Below are positions 19,114 through 27,574 of a stretch of 56,291 bases of DNA, one piece after another. Made by a program: the position numbers and the translations under genes. Position 1 is the stretch's first letter; every line of letters begins with the position of its first letter. Origin of the DNA: Pseudomonas donghuensis (lineage in GTDB: Bacteria; Pseudomonadota; Gammaproteobacteria; Pseudomonadales; Pseudomonadaceae); the NCBI RefSeq assembly GCF_000259195.1, contig NZ_JH650758.1, positions 79,432 through 135,722 on the forward strand, read 5' to 3'. The notes under the pieces were generated by a model. The model was given only the letters and a program-made list of their open reading frames with translations, was not told the DNA's origin and did no database searches.

Positions 19114-19917
19114 TCAGCTCTCCCAGCCAGCTTGGTAGAGCTTGCCGTGGGCCTGATCGAGGGCGGCACGCACCACCGGCGAGTGCTGGTAGATGTCGAT
19201 GAACTTGGCCAGGCGCGGGTCGTCCTTGCTCTGCGGGCGGATGACGAACTGGATCACGTATTCCTTATGGTCAAGGCCGTCGAACAGCAGCGCCGAGGTG
19301 GCGTCGAAAGTCTTCGCCAGGCGGATGTAGGCCGGGTAGCCCTGGACCAGGTCGGCGTCATCGTAGGCGCGCACCAGTTGTACCGCTTCGACCTGGAGAA
19401 TCTTCAGTTTTTTCGGGTTGGCGACGATGTCTTCCTCGGTGGCCTTGTAACCGACGCCAGACTTGAGGGTGATCAAACCGGCCTTGGCCAGCAGCTGCAA
19501 ACCGCGGCCGCTGTTGATCGGGTCGTTGGCGATGGCAACGCTGGCGCCCACGGGCAGCTCAGCGAAGCTTTTGTACTTTCTCGAGTACAGGCCGACATTG
19601 TTGATGATCCCGGGGGCGAAGGGCACCAGGTCGAAACCGGCGGCGGCCTTGGCGTTTTCCAGGAACGGGATGTGCTGGAAGTAGTTCACGTCGATGTCAC
19701 CGGCCGCGAGGCTGACGTTTGGCGCGATCCAGTCGCTGAACTCGATCAGCTCGACGTCCAGGCCCTGTTTCTTCGCTTCGCTGACGGCCGCTTCGAGGGG
19801 GATGGAGAAGGCCGCGGTGGTGCCGATTTTCAAGGCATCGGCGGCCTGAGCGGCGCCGAACAGACCCAAGGTCAGGGCCAGGGCTGCGACCGGGCGGGCA
19901 ATAAAGGTCTTAAGCAT
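19114..19917 (-). CDS. metQ: MetQ/NlpA-family periplasmic substrate-binding protein
   Basis: 267 residues with a Sec signal peptide ([25 protein letters not shown], cleaved after AQA). There is no lipobox cysteine, so unlike E. coli MetQ it should be soluble in the periplasm. Family segments include [53 protein letters not shown] and YPAYIRLA. It is the first-acting part of the importer with MetN and MetI. Its start overlaps the upstream monooxygenase gene by 8 nt, tying uptake to oxidation of the ligand, probably an organosulfur compound. Confidence 0.88.
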   Translation of the reverse strand: MLKTFIARPVAALALTLGLFGAAQAADALKIGTTAAFSIPLEAAVSEAKKQGLDVELIEFSDWIAPNVSLAAGDIDVNYFQHIPFLENAKAAAGFDLVPFAPGIINNVGLYSRKYKSFAELPVGASVAIANDPINSGRGLQLLAKAGLITLKSGVGYKATEEDIVANPKKLKILQVEAVQLVRAYDDADLVQGYPAYIRLAKTFDATSALLFDGLDHKEYVIQFVIRPQSKDDPRLAKFIDIYQHSPVVRAALDQAHGKLYQAGWES

Positions 19918-21301
19918 GCTGTAGCGCTCCCGTCGGGGTCGTAGGGGTGTGGCGGTAGCTGGCGCCAGGATGGTCTGCCGGCAGGTGAGGCTGGTCGCTG
20001 GCGAAGAGTTTCTCGCGCAGGCTGCCCTGTTCGTAGGCGGTCTTGTACGAGCCGCGGCGTTGCAGCTCGGGGATCACCAGGTCGATGAAATCGACATAGC
20101 TTTCCGGGGTAACCGTGCGGGCCAGGTTGAAACCGTCCAGGCCGGTTTCGGCGACCCAGCTTTCCAGCGCGTCGGCGACCTGGGTCGGCGAGCCGATCAG
20201 GGTGATGTAGCGTCCGCCAAGGGCGTGTTGCTCGAGCAGCTTGCGCCGGGTCCAGTCGTTGTTCTGCAGGTGCTTGGTGGCGGACTGGATGGCGTTGCTT
20301 TTCACGTACTGGATCGGCTCGTCCAGTTCGTACTCGGAGAAATCGATGCCGGTGGAACTGGCAAAGTGCGCAACACCGGCCTCGGCGCTGGCATAGCGCA
20401 GGTACTCGGCGTGCTTGGCTTTGGCCTGCTCTTCAGTGCGGGCGACGATCACCGTCAGGCCCATGAACACCTTGATCGCCTGCGGGTCACGCCCTGCCGC
20501 CACGGCGGCAGCGCGCACCTTGTCGACCTGGGCGCGGGTGGCGGCCTTGTTCTGGCCGCTGATAAACACGCACTCGGCGTGGCTGCCGGCAAAGCTCAAG
20601 CCGCGCTCGGAGCTGCCGGCCTGGAACAATACCGGGGTGCGCTGTGGCGATGGCTCGCACAGGTGATAACCCTCGACCCGGTAGAACTCGCCCTGGTGGT
20701 TGATTTTGTGCACTTTGTCCGGCTGGGCATAGACCCGCTGCTGGCGGTCGTTGAGCACCGCGCCGTCTTCCCAGCTGCCTTCCCAGAGCTTGTACAGCAC
20801 CTGCAGGTACTCGTCGGCCTGGTCATAGCGACGGTCGTGCTCGGGCTGCTGGTCCAGGCCCATGGCCTTGGCTGCGCTGTCCAGGTAGCCGGTGACGATG
20901 TTCCAGCCCACCCGGCCACGGCTCAGGTGATCGAGGGTGGAAAGGCGCCGGGCGAACAGGTAGGGCGGCTCGTAGGTCAGGTTGGCGGTCAGGCCGAAGC
21001 CGAGGTTGCGGGTGACGGCGGCCATGGCCGAAACCAGCAGCAGCGGGTCGTTGACCGGCAACTGAATCGACTCTTTCAGCGCTACATCGACAGACTGCTG
21101 GTAGACGTCATAGACGCCGACGATATCGGCGATGAACAAGCCGTCGAACAACCCGCGCTCCAGTAGCCGGGCCAGCTCGGTCCAGTATTCGAGGGTCTTG
21201 TACTGGCTCGAGTTGTCCCGTGGATGGGTCCACAGGCCGTGGTTGATATGCCCGACACAGTTCATGTTGAAGGCGTTGAGCAGGATCTTCTTCTTGGCCA
21301 T
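19910..21301 (-). CDS. LLM-class FMN-dependent monooxygenase (NtaA/SnaA/DszA family)
   Basis: 463 residues, a TIM-barrel flavin-dependent two-component monooxygenase. Typical family segments are LNAFNMNCVGHINHGLWTHP at the start, LTANLTYEPPYLFARRLSTLDHLSRGRVGWNIVT around 103-136, and VLFQAGSSERG near 225-235. Members use reduced FMN from a partner reductase to oxidise sulfur or nitrogen compounds (DszA, NtaA, DmoA). No reductase is adjacent; SsuE, encoded about 16 kb away, could supply FMNH2 (inference). The gene is coupled to the sfnB-like gene upstream (TGATG) and to metQ downstream (8-nt overlap). The specific substrate is unknown. Confidence 0.87.
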   Translation of the reverse strand: MAKKKILLNAFNMNCVGHINHGLWTHPRDNSSQYKTLEYWTELARLLERGLFDGLFIADIVGVYDVYQQSVDVALKESIQLPVNDPLLLVSAMAAVTRNLGFGLTANLTYEPPYLFARRLSTLDHLSRGRVGWNIVTGYLDSAAKAMGLDQQPEHDRRYDQADEYLQVLYKLWEGSWEDGAVLNDRQQRVYAQPDKVHKINHQGEFYRVEGYHLCEPSPQRTPVLFQAGSSERGLSFAGSHAECVFISGQNKAATRAQVDKVRAAAVAAGRDPQAIKVFMGLTVIVARTEEQAKAKHAEYLRYASAEAGVAHFASSTGIDFSEYELDEPIQYVKSNAIQSATKHLQNNDWTRRKLLEQHALGGRYITLIGSPTQVADALESWVAETGLDGFNLARTVTPESYVDFIDLVIPELQRRGSYKTAYEQGSLREKLFASDQPHLPADHPGASYRHTPTTPTGALQHA

Positions 21302-22506
21302 CAGATGGTGCCCCGCAACGGTGGATATTCATCGTTGAGGTAGTAATTGCCGATGGCGTGGTACTTCCAGCGCACCGGGTCATGCAGGGTGTGCACCCGG
21401 GCGTTGCGCCAGTGCCGGTCCAGGCCATGCTCGGCCAGGGTCGCCTGGCTGCCAGACAGCTCGAACAGGGTGGTGCCGGCGGCCAGGGATATCTCGGTGC
21501 TGATCGCCCGTGCTTCGGCCACGGCGATCGAGGCGGCGGCGACGGTTTCGGCATTCGGCTCGGCCTGGGCGCGGTCGAGGTATTCACCGGCGCGTTCGAG
21601 CAGGGCTTCGCTGGCGTGCAAGCGAATCGCCAGGTGGCCGAAGGACTTCAGGGTCAGCGGGTCTGCGCTGGCCTGATCGACCCCGGCGTCGACCCAGGGC
21701 CGGCTGCGGGTGCGCACGAAGTGCAGGGCATCTTCATAGGCGGCGCGGGCGATGCCGGTGTCGATGGCCGCGTGGAGGATCTGCGCCAACGGGCCGACCG
21801 TGGTCGGGCGCTCGAAGGCGCTCTGGAACGGCAGCACGTCGTCAGCGGCAACCGGCACGTTGTCGAACACCACCGAACCGCTGCCGGTGGTGCGCTGGCC
21901 GAAGCCGCTCCAGTCGTCGATGACTTTCAGCCCGCTGCTGTCAGCCGGTACGAAGGCCAGGCGCTGGACGCCGTCTTCATCGACCACCGAGGTAGGAATG
22001 CGCTGGGCATAGATCGCGCCCGTGGCGTAGAACTTGCGGCCATTGATGCGGTAGGCGTCGCCCTCGCGGGTGAGGGCGGTGGTGCGGTCGTGGGCGGTCT
22101 TGGTGCCCAGTTCCGCCAGGGCATTGCCGAAGCGCTTGCCGGCCAGTACTTCGGCGTACAGGCGTTGCTGTTGCGCCGGGCTGCCGTTGACCCGCAGCAC
22201 TTCCAGCGCATAGAAATGGTTTTGCGGGATCTGCCCCAGCGAAGCGTCGGCCTGGGCAATGCGGGCGATGACCTTGGCCAGGGTGACGTTGGACACGCCG
22301 GCGCCACCAAAGGCCTTGGGCACGCTGATGCCCCACAGGCCGGAGTGGGAGAACAGCTCGAGTTCAGGCTGCGGCAGGCGCCGCTCACGGTCGCGCAAGG
22401 CGCTGTCGCGACGCAGTTGGACGGCGATTTCCTCGGCGATTTGCAAGGCCTGGGCGTCAGCGTGGATGACCGCGACGTTAGCGTGCGGTTGCGGCAAAAG
22501 GCTCAT
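21301..22506 (-). CDS. SfnB-family acyl-CoA-dehydrogenase-like flavoprotein
   Basis: 401 residues with the acyl-CoA dehydrogenase fold of the SfnB/DszC group of sulfur-acquisition oxidoreductases: GLWGISVPKAFGGAGVS, DASLGQIPQNHF, YRINGRKFYATGA, DWSGFGQRTTGSGSV and the C-terminal HWRNARVHTLHDPVRWKYHAIG. SfnB-type proteins are FMN-linked monooxygenase components used when sulfate is scarce. The ATG at 22506 is chosen because upstream codons in frame lack homology. Only 22 bp separate it from the upstream paralogue. The stop overlaps the monooxygenase start by one base, so the three flavoproteins and MetQNI probably form one operon. Confidence 0.85.
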   Translation of the reverse strand: MSLLPQPHANVAVIHADAQALQIAEEIAVQLRRDSALRDRERRLPQPELELFSHSGLWGISVPKAFGGAGVSNVTLAKVIARIAQADASLGQIPQNHFYALEVLRVNGSPAQQQRLYAEVLAGKRFGNALAELGTKTAHDRTTALTREGDAYRINGRKFYATGAIYAQRIPTSVVDEDGVQRLAFVPADSSGLKVIDDWSGFGQRTTGSGSVVFDNVPVAADDVLPFQSAFERPTTVGPLAQILHAAIDTGIARAAYEDALHFVRTRSRPWVDAGVDQASADPLTLKSFGHLAIRLHASEALLERAGEYLDRAQAEPNAETVAAASIAVAEARAISTEISLAAGTTLFELSGSQATLAEHGLDRHWRNARVHTLHDPVRWKYHAIGNYYLNDEYPPLRGTI

Positions 22507-22528
22507 AAACAGGGCTCCAGTGGTCTGG

Positions 22529-23770
22529 TCAAATCCAGGAGTGCCGGGCAGGCAAGGTACCGTTGAGGTGATAGGCACCGACGGCGTGGTATTTCCAGCG
22601 CACCGGGTCGTGCAGGGTGTGCACGCGGGCATTGCGCCAATGCCGGTCGAGGTTGAACTCGGCCAGGGTGGCGCGGCTGCCGGAGAGTTCGAAGAGCTTC
22701 TCGCTGGCCTGCAGGGCGATCTCGGTGGTCAGCACCTTGGCTTCGGCCACGGCGATCGAGGCGCGGGCGGCAGCGGCGGCGTCGACCGGCGCGGCGTTGA
22801 CTTCGTCGAGCACTCGCGCGGCTTTGCTCAGCAGCGCCTGGGCAGCATGCAGCTCAAGCTGCAGGCGACCGACATCGGCGATCACGTAGAGATCGTCACT
22901 GGCGCGCTCGACCTTGGCGTCGATCCACGGCCGGGCTTTTTCGCGGACAAAAACGATGGTGTCGGCAATTGCCGCTTCAGCGATACCGGCATCGATGGCC
23001 GCCTGGATCAGTTGCGAAGCGGCGCCCTGAATGTTCGCGACTTCGCCTTGCTTCCAGGTGTCGATCACCAGCTCTGCATCGACCTGCACCTTGTCCAGCA
23101 GCACGGTGCCGCTGGCGGTGGTGCGCTGGCCGAAACCGGACCAGTCATCGACGATGCGCAAGCCCGGGGTGCCACGGCGGACGAAGGCCATGACCTGGCG
23201 ACCGTCGTCGTTCAGTGCCTTGACCGCCACCCAGTGGGCAAACAGGGCGCCGGTGGAATAGAACTTCTGGCCGCTGAGCACATAGTGATCGCCCTCGCGG
23301 GTGATCCGCGCCTTGAGGTCCAGGGTGTGCTTGGTACCGCGCTCCGGCCCGGCATTGCCGATGCGCCAGCCGTCGAGCACCGATTTGAACAGCAATTCTT
23401 TTTGCCGCTCAGAGGCGGTGCCTTTGAGCAGTTGCAGGATGCCGAACTGGTTCTGCGGGATCTGCCCCAGCGCCGGGTCGGCGGCGCTGATGATGCGAAA
23501 TACTTCGGCGATGGTGACAAACGACACCTGCGCGCCACCAAAGGCCCGCGGGATGCTGATGCTGCCCAGGCCGCTGCGGGTGAACTGTTCGATTTCTGCC
23601 CAGGGCAGCTTGCGTTGCTGGTCGCGTTTGGCCGCCTGGGTGCGGGCTACCTCGGCCAGCGCATGGGCTGCCTGCAGGGCTTGCTCGTCGTTGCTCAGCA
23701 CCTTGGCCGGCAACAGCAGCGGGGCGCTGTCCAGGTCGCTGTGGACTGTGGTTTCTGCCAGATTGGACAT
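22529..23770 (-). CDS. SfnB-family acyl-CoA-dehydrogenase-like flavoprotein (paralogue)
   Basis: 413 residues, tandem paralogue of the next gene. It shares DPALGQIPQNQF, YVLSGQKFYSTGALFAHW, DWSGFGQRTTASGTV and HWRNARVHTLHDPVRWKYHAVG. The 3' ends of the two genes are also very close at DNA level, while the N-terminal halves have drifted, so they are not redundant recent copies. It is first in the leftward operon sfnB-like, sfnB-like, LLM monooxygenase, metQ, metN, metI. The ATG has AAGGAG 8 nt before it. The role in organosulfur oxidation is inferred from family and context. Confidence 0.85.
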   Translation of the reverse strand: MSNLAETTVHSDLDSAPLLLPAKVLSNDEQALQAAHALAEVARTQAAKRDQQRKLPWAEIEQFTRSGLGSISIPRAFGGAQVSFVTIAEVFRIISAADPALGQIPQNQFGILQLLKGTASERQKELLFKSVLDGWRIGNAGPERGTKHTLDLKARITREGDHYVLSGQKFYSTGALFAHWVAVKALNDDGRQVMAFVRRGTPGLRIVDDWSGFGQRTTASGTVLLDKVQVDAELVIDTWKQGEVANIQGAASQLIQAAIDAGIAEAAIADTIVFVREKARPWIDAKVERASDDLYVIADVGRLQLELHAAQALLSKAARVLDEVNAAPVDAAAAARASIAVAEAKVLTTEIALQASEKLFELSGSRATLAEFNLDRHWRNARVHTLHDPVRWKYHAVGAYHLNGTLPARHSWI

Positions 23771-24046
23771 CAGTACCGCTCCTTGGCTGCACTCAATGCC
23801 CTGGCGTTACGCACTGGGGTGATTGTGTTCCTGACCATACCTACCTCACGAATTGAAAACGTCGGCGCGGGGTGCGGCGACAAAATTGCGCTGGTCCGGT
23901 GGTCCGGTTCATATACCCTAATAGCGTATAAAAATTAAATAAACTAACTTTTAGGAATAAATATAGAAGTACTTGGCGGTCGCTGGATGAACGCCTGCCG
24001 GGGCAGGGCAGGCGCTGTCAGCGAGGCGGGGAGGGCAGGGAAAAAC
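23771..24046. promoter_or_regulatory. AT-rich promoter region of the sfnB-like/met operon
   Basis: 276 bp without a gene. Positions about 23908-23970 are very AT-rich for this genome. A 22-nt element at 23931-23952 (ending TAACTTTT on the plus strand) matches 18 of 22 bases with an element upstream of tauA (34306-34327) in the same orientation relative to the leftward operon. I infer a sulfur-starvation promoter. I saw no good sigma-54 -24/-12 box here. Confidence 0.5.
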
Positions 24047-24808
24047 TCAGTAGCCGGTGTTCTGGGTACCGAGAAATTTACTCAGGAACTGACGGGTGCG
24101 TTGCTCCTTGGGATGGGCAAACAGTGCCTTGGCTTCGCCCTGTTCGACGATCACGCCCTTGTCGAAGAAGATCACCCGGTTGGCTACATCGCGGGCAAAA
24201 CTCATCTCGTGGGTGACGATGATCATGGTGCGTTTTTCTTCGGCCAGGCTGCGGATGGTCGCCAGCACTTCGCCGACCAGTTCCGGGTCGAGTGCCGAAG
24301 TCGGTTCGTCGAAGAGGATCACCTCCGGCTCCATCGCCAGAGCCCGGGCTATCGCTACCCGCTGTTGCTGACCACCGGACAGCTTGCGTGGGTAGGAGGC
24401 CTCCTTGCCGGCCAGGCCAACCTTGGCCAGCAGCGTCATGCCCAGGGCCACGGCCTGTTCGCGCGGTGTCTTCTTGACCACCAGCGGGCCTTCGATGACG
24501 TTTTCCAGCGCCGTGCGATGGGGGAACAGGTTGAAGTTCTGAAAGACGAACCCGACCTCCTGGCGCAAGCGGCGGATCAGCCCGCTCTGCTGGCCGAGCG
24601 GGCGGTTGGCGTCGATCTCCACGTTGCCGACCTTGATGCGCCCGCTGCTGGGGGTTTCCAGCAGGTTCAGGCAACGCAGGAAGGTGGTCTTGCCGGAACC
24701 GCTGGGGCCGATGATGGCGATCACTTCGCCGGCCTCGACCGTCAGGCTGATGTCATCGAGCACGGTCTGGCCGTTGAACTGCTTGCTCAGGCGTTGTACC
24801 TCGATCAT
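24047..24808 (-). CDS. tcyN: Cystine/polar amino acid ABC transporter ATP-binding protein
   Basis: 253 residues, GlnQ/TcyN size. Walker A is GPSGSGKTT (about 34-42), then the Q-loop in [13 protein letters not shown], the signature [15 protein letters not shown], Walker [15 protein letters not shown] and the H-loop [11 protein letters not shown]. The closest family I recognise is the YecC/TcyN ATPase of L-cystine import. It is last in a leftward three-gene operon, 3 bp after the permease gene. Cystine specificity is inferred from the binding protein and the neighbouring cysteine-metabolism genes. Confidence 0.87.
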   Translation of the reverse strand: MIEVQRLSKQFNGQTVLDDISLTVEAGEVIAIIGPSGSGKTTFLRCLNLLETPSSGRIKVGNVEIDANRPLGQQSGLIRRLRQEVGFVFQNFNLFPHRTALENVIEGPLVVKKTPREQAVALGMTLLAKVGLAGKEASYPRKLSGGQQQRVAIARALAMEPEVILFDEPTSALDPELVGEVLATIRSLAEEKRTMIIVTHEMSFARDVANRVIFFDKGVIVEQGEAKALFAHPKEQRTRQFLSKFLGTQNTGY

Positions 24809-24811
24809 GCC

Positions 24812-25477
24812 TCAGGACTCCTGGTCGTGTCGGTTGACCCGCGCTTCCAGGCGGTTCTGCAGGTGTGCGAGAACGCTGGCCAGCACCCAGTAGATCAGTG
24901 CGGCGGCAAGGTACATGGTGAAGATTTCGAAGGTGCGCGCGGTAATCAGCTGCGCCTGGCGGAACAGCTCCGGCACCTGGATGGTGGCAGCCAGGGCGGT
25001 GTCCTTGACCAGCGAGATGAAGCTGTTGCCCAGTGGCGGCAAGGCCGTGCGTGCCGCCTGCGGCAGGATCGCCCGGCGCATGGCCTGGCCACGGGTCATG
25101 CCGATGCTGGCGGCGGCCTCCCACTGGCCGCGGTCGATGGAACTGATCGCGGCACGCAGGATTTCACAGGCGTAGGCGGCCATGTTCAGCGAGAAGCCGA
25201 TCAGCGCCGCCGGCAGCGGGTCCAGTTCGATGCCCAGCTGCGGCAGGCCGTAGTAGATCACGAACAGTTGCACCAGCAACGGCGTGCCGCGAAAGAACGA
25301 GACATAGACCCGCGCTGTCCAGCTCAGCGGCCTGAGCGCCGACAGGCGCATCAGCGCCAGGCAGAAACCCAGCAGCAGGCCAAAGAACATCCCGCCCAGG
25401 CTGAGGATTACCGTGTAGTACGCGCCCCTGAGCAGGAAGGGCGCGGACTCTATGGCGAGTTGGAAAGCTTCTTCCAT
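24812..25477 (-). CDS. tcyL: Cystine/polar amino acid ABC transporter permease
   Basis: 221 residues, HisM-type permease with membrane segments at about 16-40, 58-80, 85-105 and 185-205. The coupling loop reads WEAAASIGMTRGQAMRRAILPQAARTALPPL. It probably acts as a homodimer, as only one permease gene is present. Its ATG overlaps the stop of the binding-protein gene by one base (TAATG). The sequence fits the YecS/TcyL cystine permeases. Confidence 0.87.
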   Translation of the reverse strand: MEEAFQLAIESAPFLLRGAYYTVILSLGGMFFGLLLGFCLALMRLSALRPLSWTARVYVSFFRGTPLLVQLFVIYYGLPQLGIELDPLPAALIGFSLNMAAYACEILRAAISSIDRGQWEAAASIGMTRGQAMRRAILPQAARTALPPLGNSFISLVKDTALAATIQVPELFRQAQLITARTFEIFTMYLAAALIYWVLASVLAHLQNRLEARVNRHDQES

Positions 25478-26277
25478 TATTGAGTGACGTCAGCGTTGAA
25501 GTACTTTTCCGAAAGCTTTTTCAGCGTGCCGTCGGCGCGCAGCTTGTCGATCGCCTTGTTCACGGCTTCCAGCAGTTCAGGCTCGCCCTTGCGCAGGGCA
25601 ATACCGGCTTCCTGACGCGAGAACGCGTCACCGGCGGCGGCAGTGTCCTTGGCTTTCTTGGCGTATTCCAGAGCGGCCAGGCGGTCGATCAGGATGGCGT
25701 CGATACGGCCGACACGCAGGTCCTGGAACTTGGTCGGATCGTCTTCGTATGTGCGCACGTCAGCGGTCGGTACATTGGCTTTGACCCACTCTTCGTAGTT
25801 GGTGCCCAGGCCTACCCCGACCTTCTTGCCGCCCAGGTCGGCAGCGGACCTGATATTGAGCTCATCCTTCTTCTTGGTCAGCACCAGCGCCTGAATCCCG
25901 GAAACGGTATAGGGCTTGGAGAAGTCGTATTTCTTCTTGCGCTCTTCAGAGATGGTCACCTGGTTGACCACCGCGTCCAGGCGCTTGGACTCCAGGGCGG
26001 CGAGGATGCCGTCCCACTTGGTCGGTTGCAGCTTGACCTTGACCCCCAGCTCCTTGGCCAGGGCCTCGGAGAGTTCCACTTCGAAGCCGGTCAGCTTGCC
26101 GTCGGCATCGACGAAGCTGAACGGTGGATAGGTGCCTTCAAGGCCGACGTTGATCACGCCCTTGTCCTTGATCTGCTGCAGTTGTTCACCAGCCACAGCT
26201 TGGCTGAGCATACTGGCCCCGAGCAGCAGGCCCAGGCCGGCGGCGACTGCCTGTTTACCGAAAGCGGAAATCTTCAT
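25477..26277 (-). CDS. tcyJ: Cystine-type periplasmic binding protein
   Basis: 266 residues, FliY/TcyJ family. The signal peptide MKISAFGKQAVAAGLGLLLGASMLSQAVA is cleaved after AVA. The mature protein shows the family-3 pattern GVINVGLEGTYPPFSFVDADGKLTGFEVELSEALAKELGVKVKL, the hinge region TVSGIQALVLTKKKDELNI, and DAILIDRLAALEYAK. It delivers L-cystine, or related sulfur amino acids, to TcyL/TcyN. Expression is probably driven from the AT-rich segment upstream, which carries a 12-bp inverted repeat. Confidence 0.87.
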   Translation of the reverse strand: MKISAFGKQAVAAGLGLLLGASMLSQAVAGEQLQQIKDKGVINVGLEGTYPPFSFVDADGKLTGFEVELSEALAKELGVKVKLQPTKWDGILAALESKRLDAVVNQVTISEERKKKYDFSKPYTVSGIQALVLTKKKDELNIRSAADLGGKKVGVGLGTNYEEWVKANVPTADVRTYEDDPTKFQDLRVGRIDAILIDRLAALEYAKKAKDTAAAGDAFSRQEAGIALRKGEPELLEAVNKAIDKLRADGTLKKLSEKYFNADVTQ

Positions 26278-26382
26278 GGTTAGCCCCAGTGTTGTTGTGA
26301 GTGTGGCGCTGACTATAGGGTGACGCTTTTAGTCTTAAAAATAATATAAATTCATGTTCTTATATTATTTTCAAATAAAAAG
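26278..26382. promoter_or_regulatory. AT-rich control region with a 12-bp inverted repeat before tcyJ
   Basis: AAAATAATATAA (26338-26349) and TTATATTATTTT (26360-26371) form a perfect inverted repeat with a 10-nt spacer. It lies between the end of dcyD and the start of tcyJ. It may be the tcyJ promoter/operator or, as RNA, a weak AU hairpin after dcyD. AAAAAGTTAT follows at 26377-26386. Confidence 0.55.
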
Positions 26383-27381
26383 TTATCCGTTCCAGACCTC
26401 AGGGTAGGCGAATAATGCCGGTGCCCCACCGGTATGCAGAAAAATCAGCGGGCCGTCATCGAATCGCTGGCGGGCGATGCCATCGATCAGCCCGGCCATG
26501 GCCTTGCCGGTATACACCGGGTCGAGCAGCAAGCCTTCCTGGCTGGCCAGCAGGCGGATGGCGGCGAGGGTGCCGGCGTTAGGCTCGCCATAGCGCGGGG
26601 CGAAGTACTCATCCCACAGTTCGATCTTGAAGGTCGCTGGCAAGCGCACGCCCAGCAGCTCGGCGGTACGTTCGGCCAGGCCCTGGACTTTCGGCCGCTG
26701 GTCCTCGTCGCTGCGCGACACGGTCACGCCGATCACCGGCAGGTTCGGCAGTTTTTCCGCCAGGGCGATGGCCAGGCCGCTGTGGGTACCGGCGCTGCCG
26801 GAGGCCAGCACCACCCCGGCGAACTGTTCACCGCAATGTTCGATCTGCTTCGCCAGTTCAAGGCCGGCACGCACATAACCCAAGGCACCGAGTGCGTTGG
26901 AGCCGCCAATCGGCACGATGTAGGGTTTGCGGCCGCTGGCGTGCAGGCGCACGGCCAGGGCTTGCAGCTGCTCATCGGCATTGTCGAGGTTGTCGACCAA
27001 CTCGACCTTGGCATCGAACAGCTCCAGCAACAGGCGGTTGCCGTTGTGCTGGTAGTTGGGTGAGTCAGTGCCGATGGGGTTTTCCAGCAGGGCCACGCAG
27101 GCAAGGCCCAGTTGCGCGGCCAGCGCCGCAGTCTGGCGCACATGGTTGGACTGGATCGCACCGGCGGTCACCAGGGTGTCGGCGCCCTTGGCCAAGGCAT
27201 CGGCGGCCAGGTATTCGAGCTTGCGTACTTTGTTGCCGCCTAGCGCCAACGGCGTGCAGTCGTCACGTTTGACGTAGATATCACGGCCGGCCCAGGCCGA
27301 GAGCCGATGCAGTTTTTCCAGCGCGGTGGGGGCGCCAAGCAGGTCCAGACGATTGAAGCGGGCGAGCTGTCGGTCGATCAT
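26383..27381 (-). CDS. dcyD: D-cysteine desulfhydrase (PLP, ACC deaminase-like)
   Basis: 332 residues, fold-type II PLP enzyme of the DcyD/ACC-deaminase group. The PLP lysine is in [12 protein letters not shown] near residue 51, with the SNHVRQTAA segment after TAGAIQ and the phosphate-binding [10 protein letters not shown] loop. It converts D-cysteine to pyruvate, H2S and ammonia, detoxifying D-cysteine and releasing sulfide. The start is the ATG at 27381; the 16 upstream in-frame codons are not family-like. In enterobacteria, dcyD also neighbours the cystine importer genes, which supports both calls. ACC deaminase is the main alternative; context favours D-cysteine. Confidence 0.85.
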   Translation of the reverse strand: MIDRQLARFNRLDLLGAPTALEKLHRLSAWAGRDIYVKRDDCTPLALGGNKVRKLEYLAADALAKGADTLVTAGAIQSNHVRQTAALAAQLGLACVALLENPIGTDSPNYQHNGNRLLLELFDAKVELVDNLDNADEQLQALAVRLHASGRKPYIVPIGGSNALGALGYVRAGLELAKQIEHCGEQFAGVVLASGSAGTHSGLAIALAEKLPNLPVIGVTVSRSDEDQRPKVQGLAERTAELLGVRLPATFKIELWDEYFAPRYGEPNAGTLAAIRLLASQEGLLLDPVYTGKAMAGLIDGIARQRFDDGPLIFLHTGGAPALFAYPEVWNG

Positions 27382-27574
27382 GGGGTCACGTCGGCTAGGG
27401 AAAATTCGACTATAGGCAGCCCGGGGCACGCGGGCAACTCCCCGGCTTATGCCGCCTTTATTGCTTTCTGGAATAAAGCGTTATTTTTTCCGCCGTGGGA
27501 ATTTGCCGTAGAGTAATCAGCAATTGCGGCGGCACTACCATCCACCGACCGCCGCTGCAGCAGGAGAGGTAACC
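27382..27574. promoter_or_regulatory. Divergent promoter region dcyD / serine acetyltransferase
   Basis: 193 bp with no gene. It includes an inverted repeat CTTTATT (27456-27462) and AATAAAG (27472-27478), followed by a T run (TTATTTTTTCC near 27480-27490). It probably carries both divergent promoters; exact boxes are not assignable. Confidence 0.45.

Noticed and set aside
23771..23990. Sigma-54 promoter before the sfnB-like operon
   Set aside because: Expected from knowledge of SfnR-controlled genes, but I could not find a convincing GG-N10-GC element in the right place.
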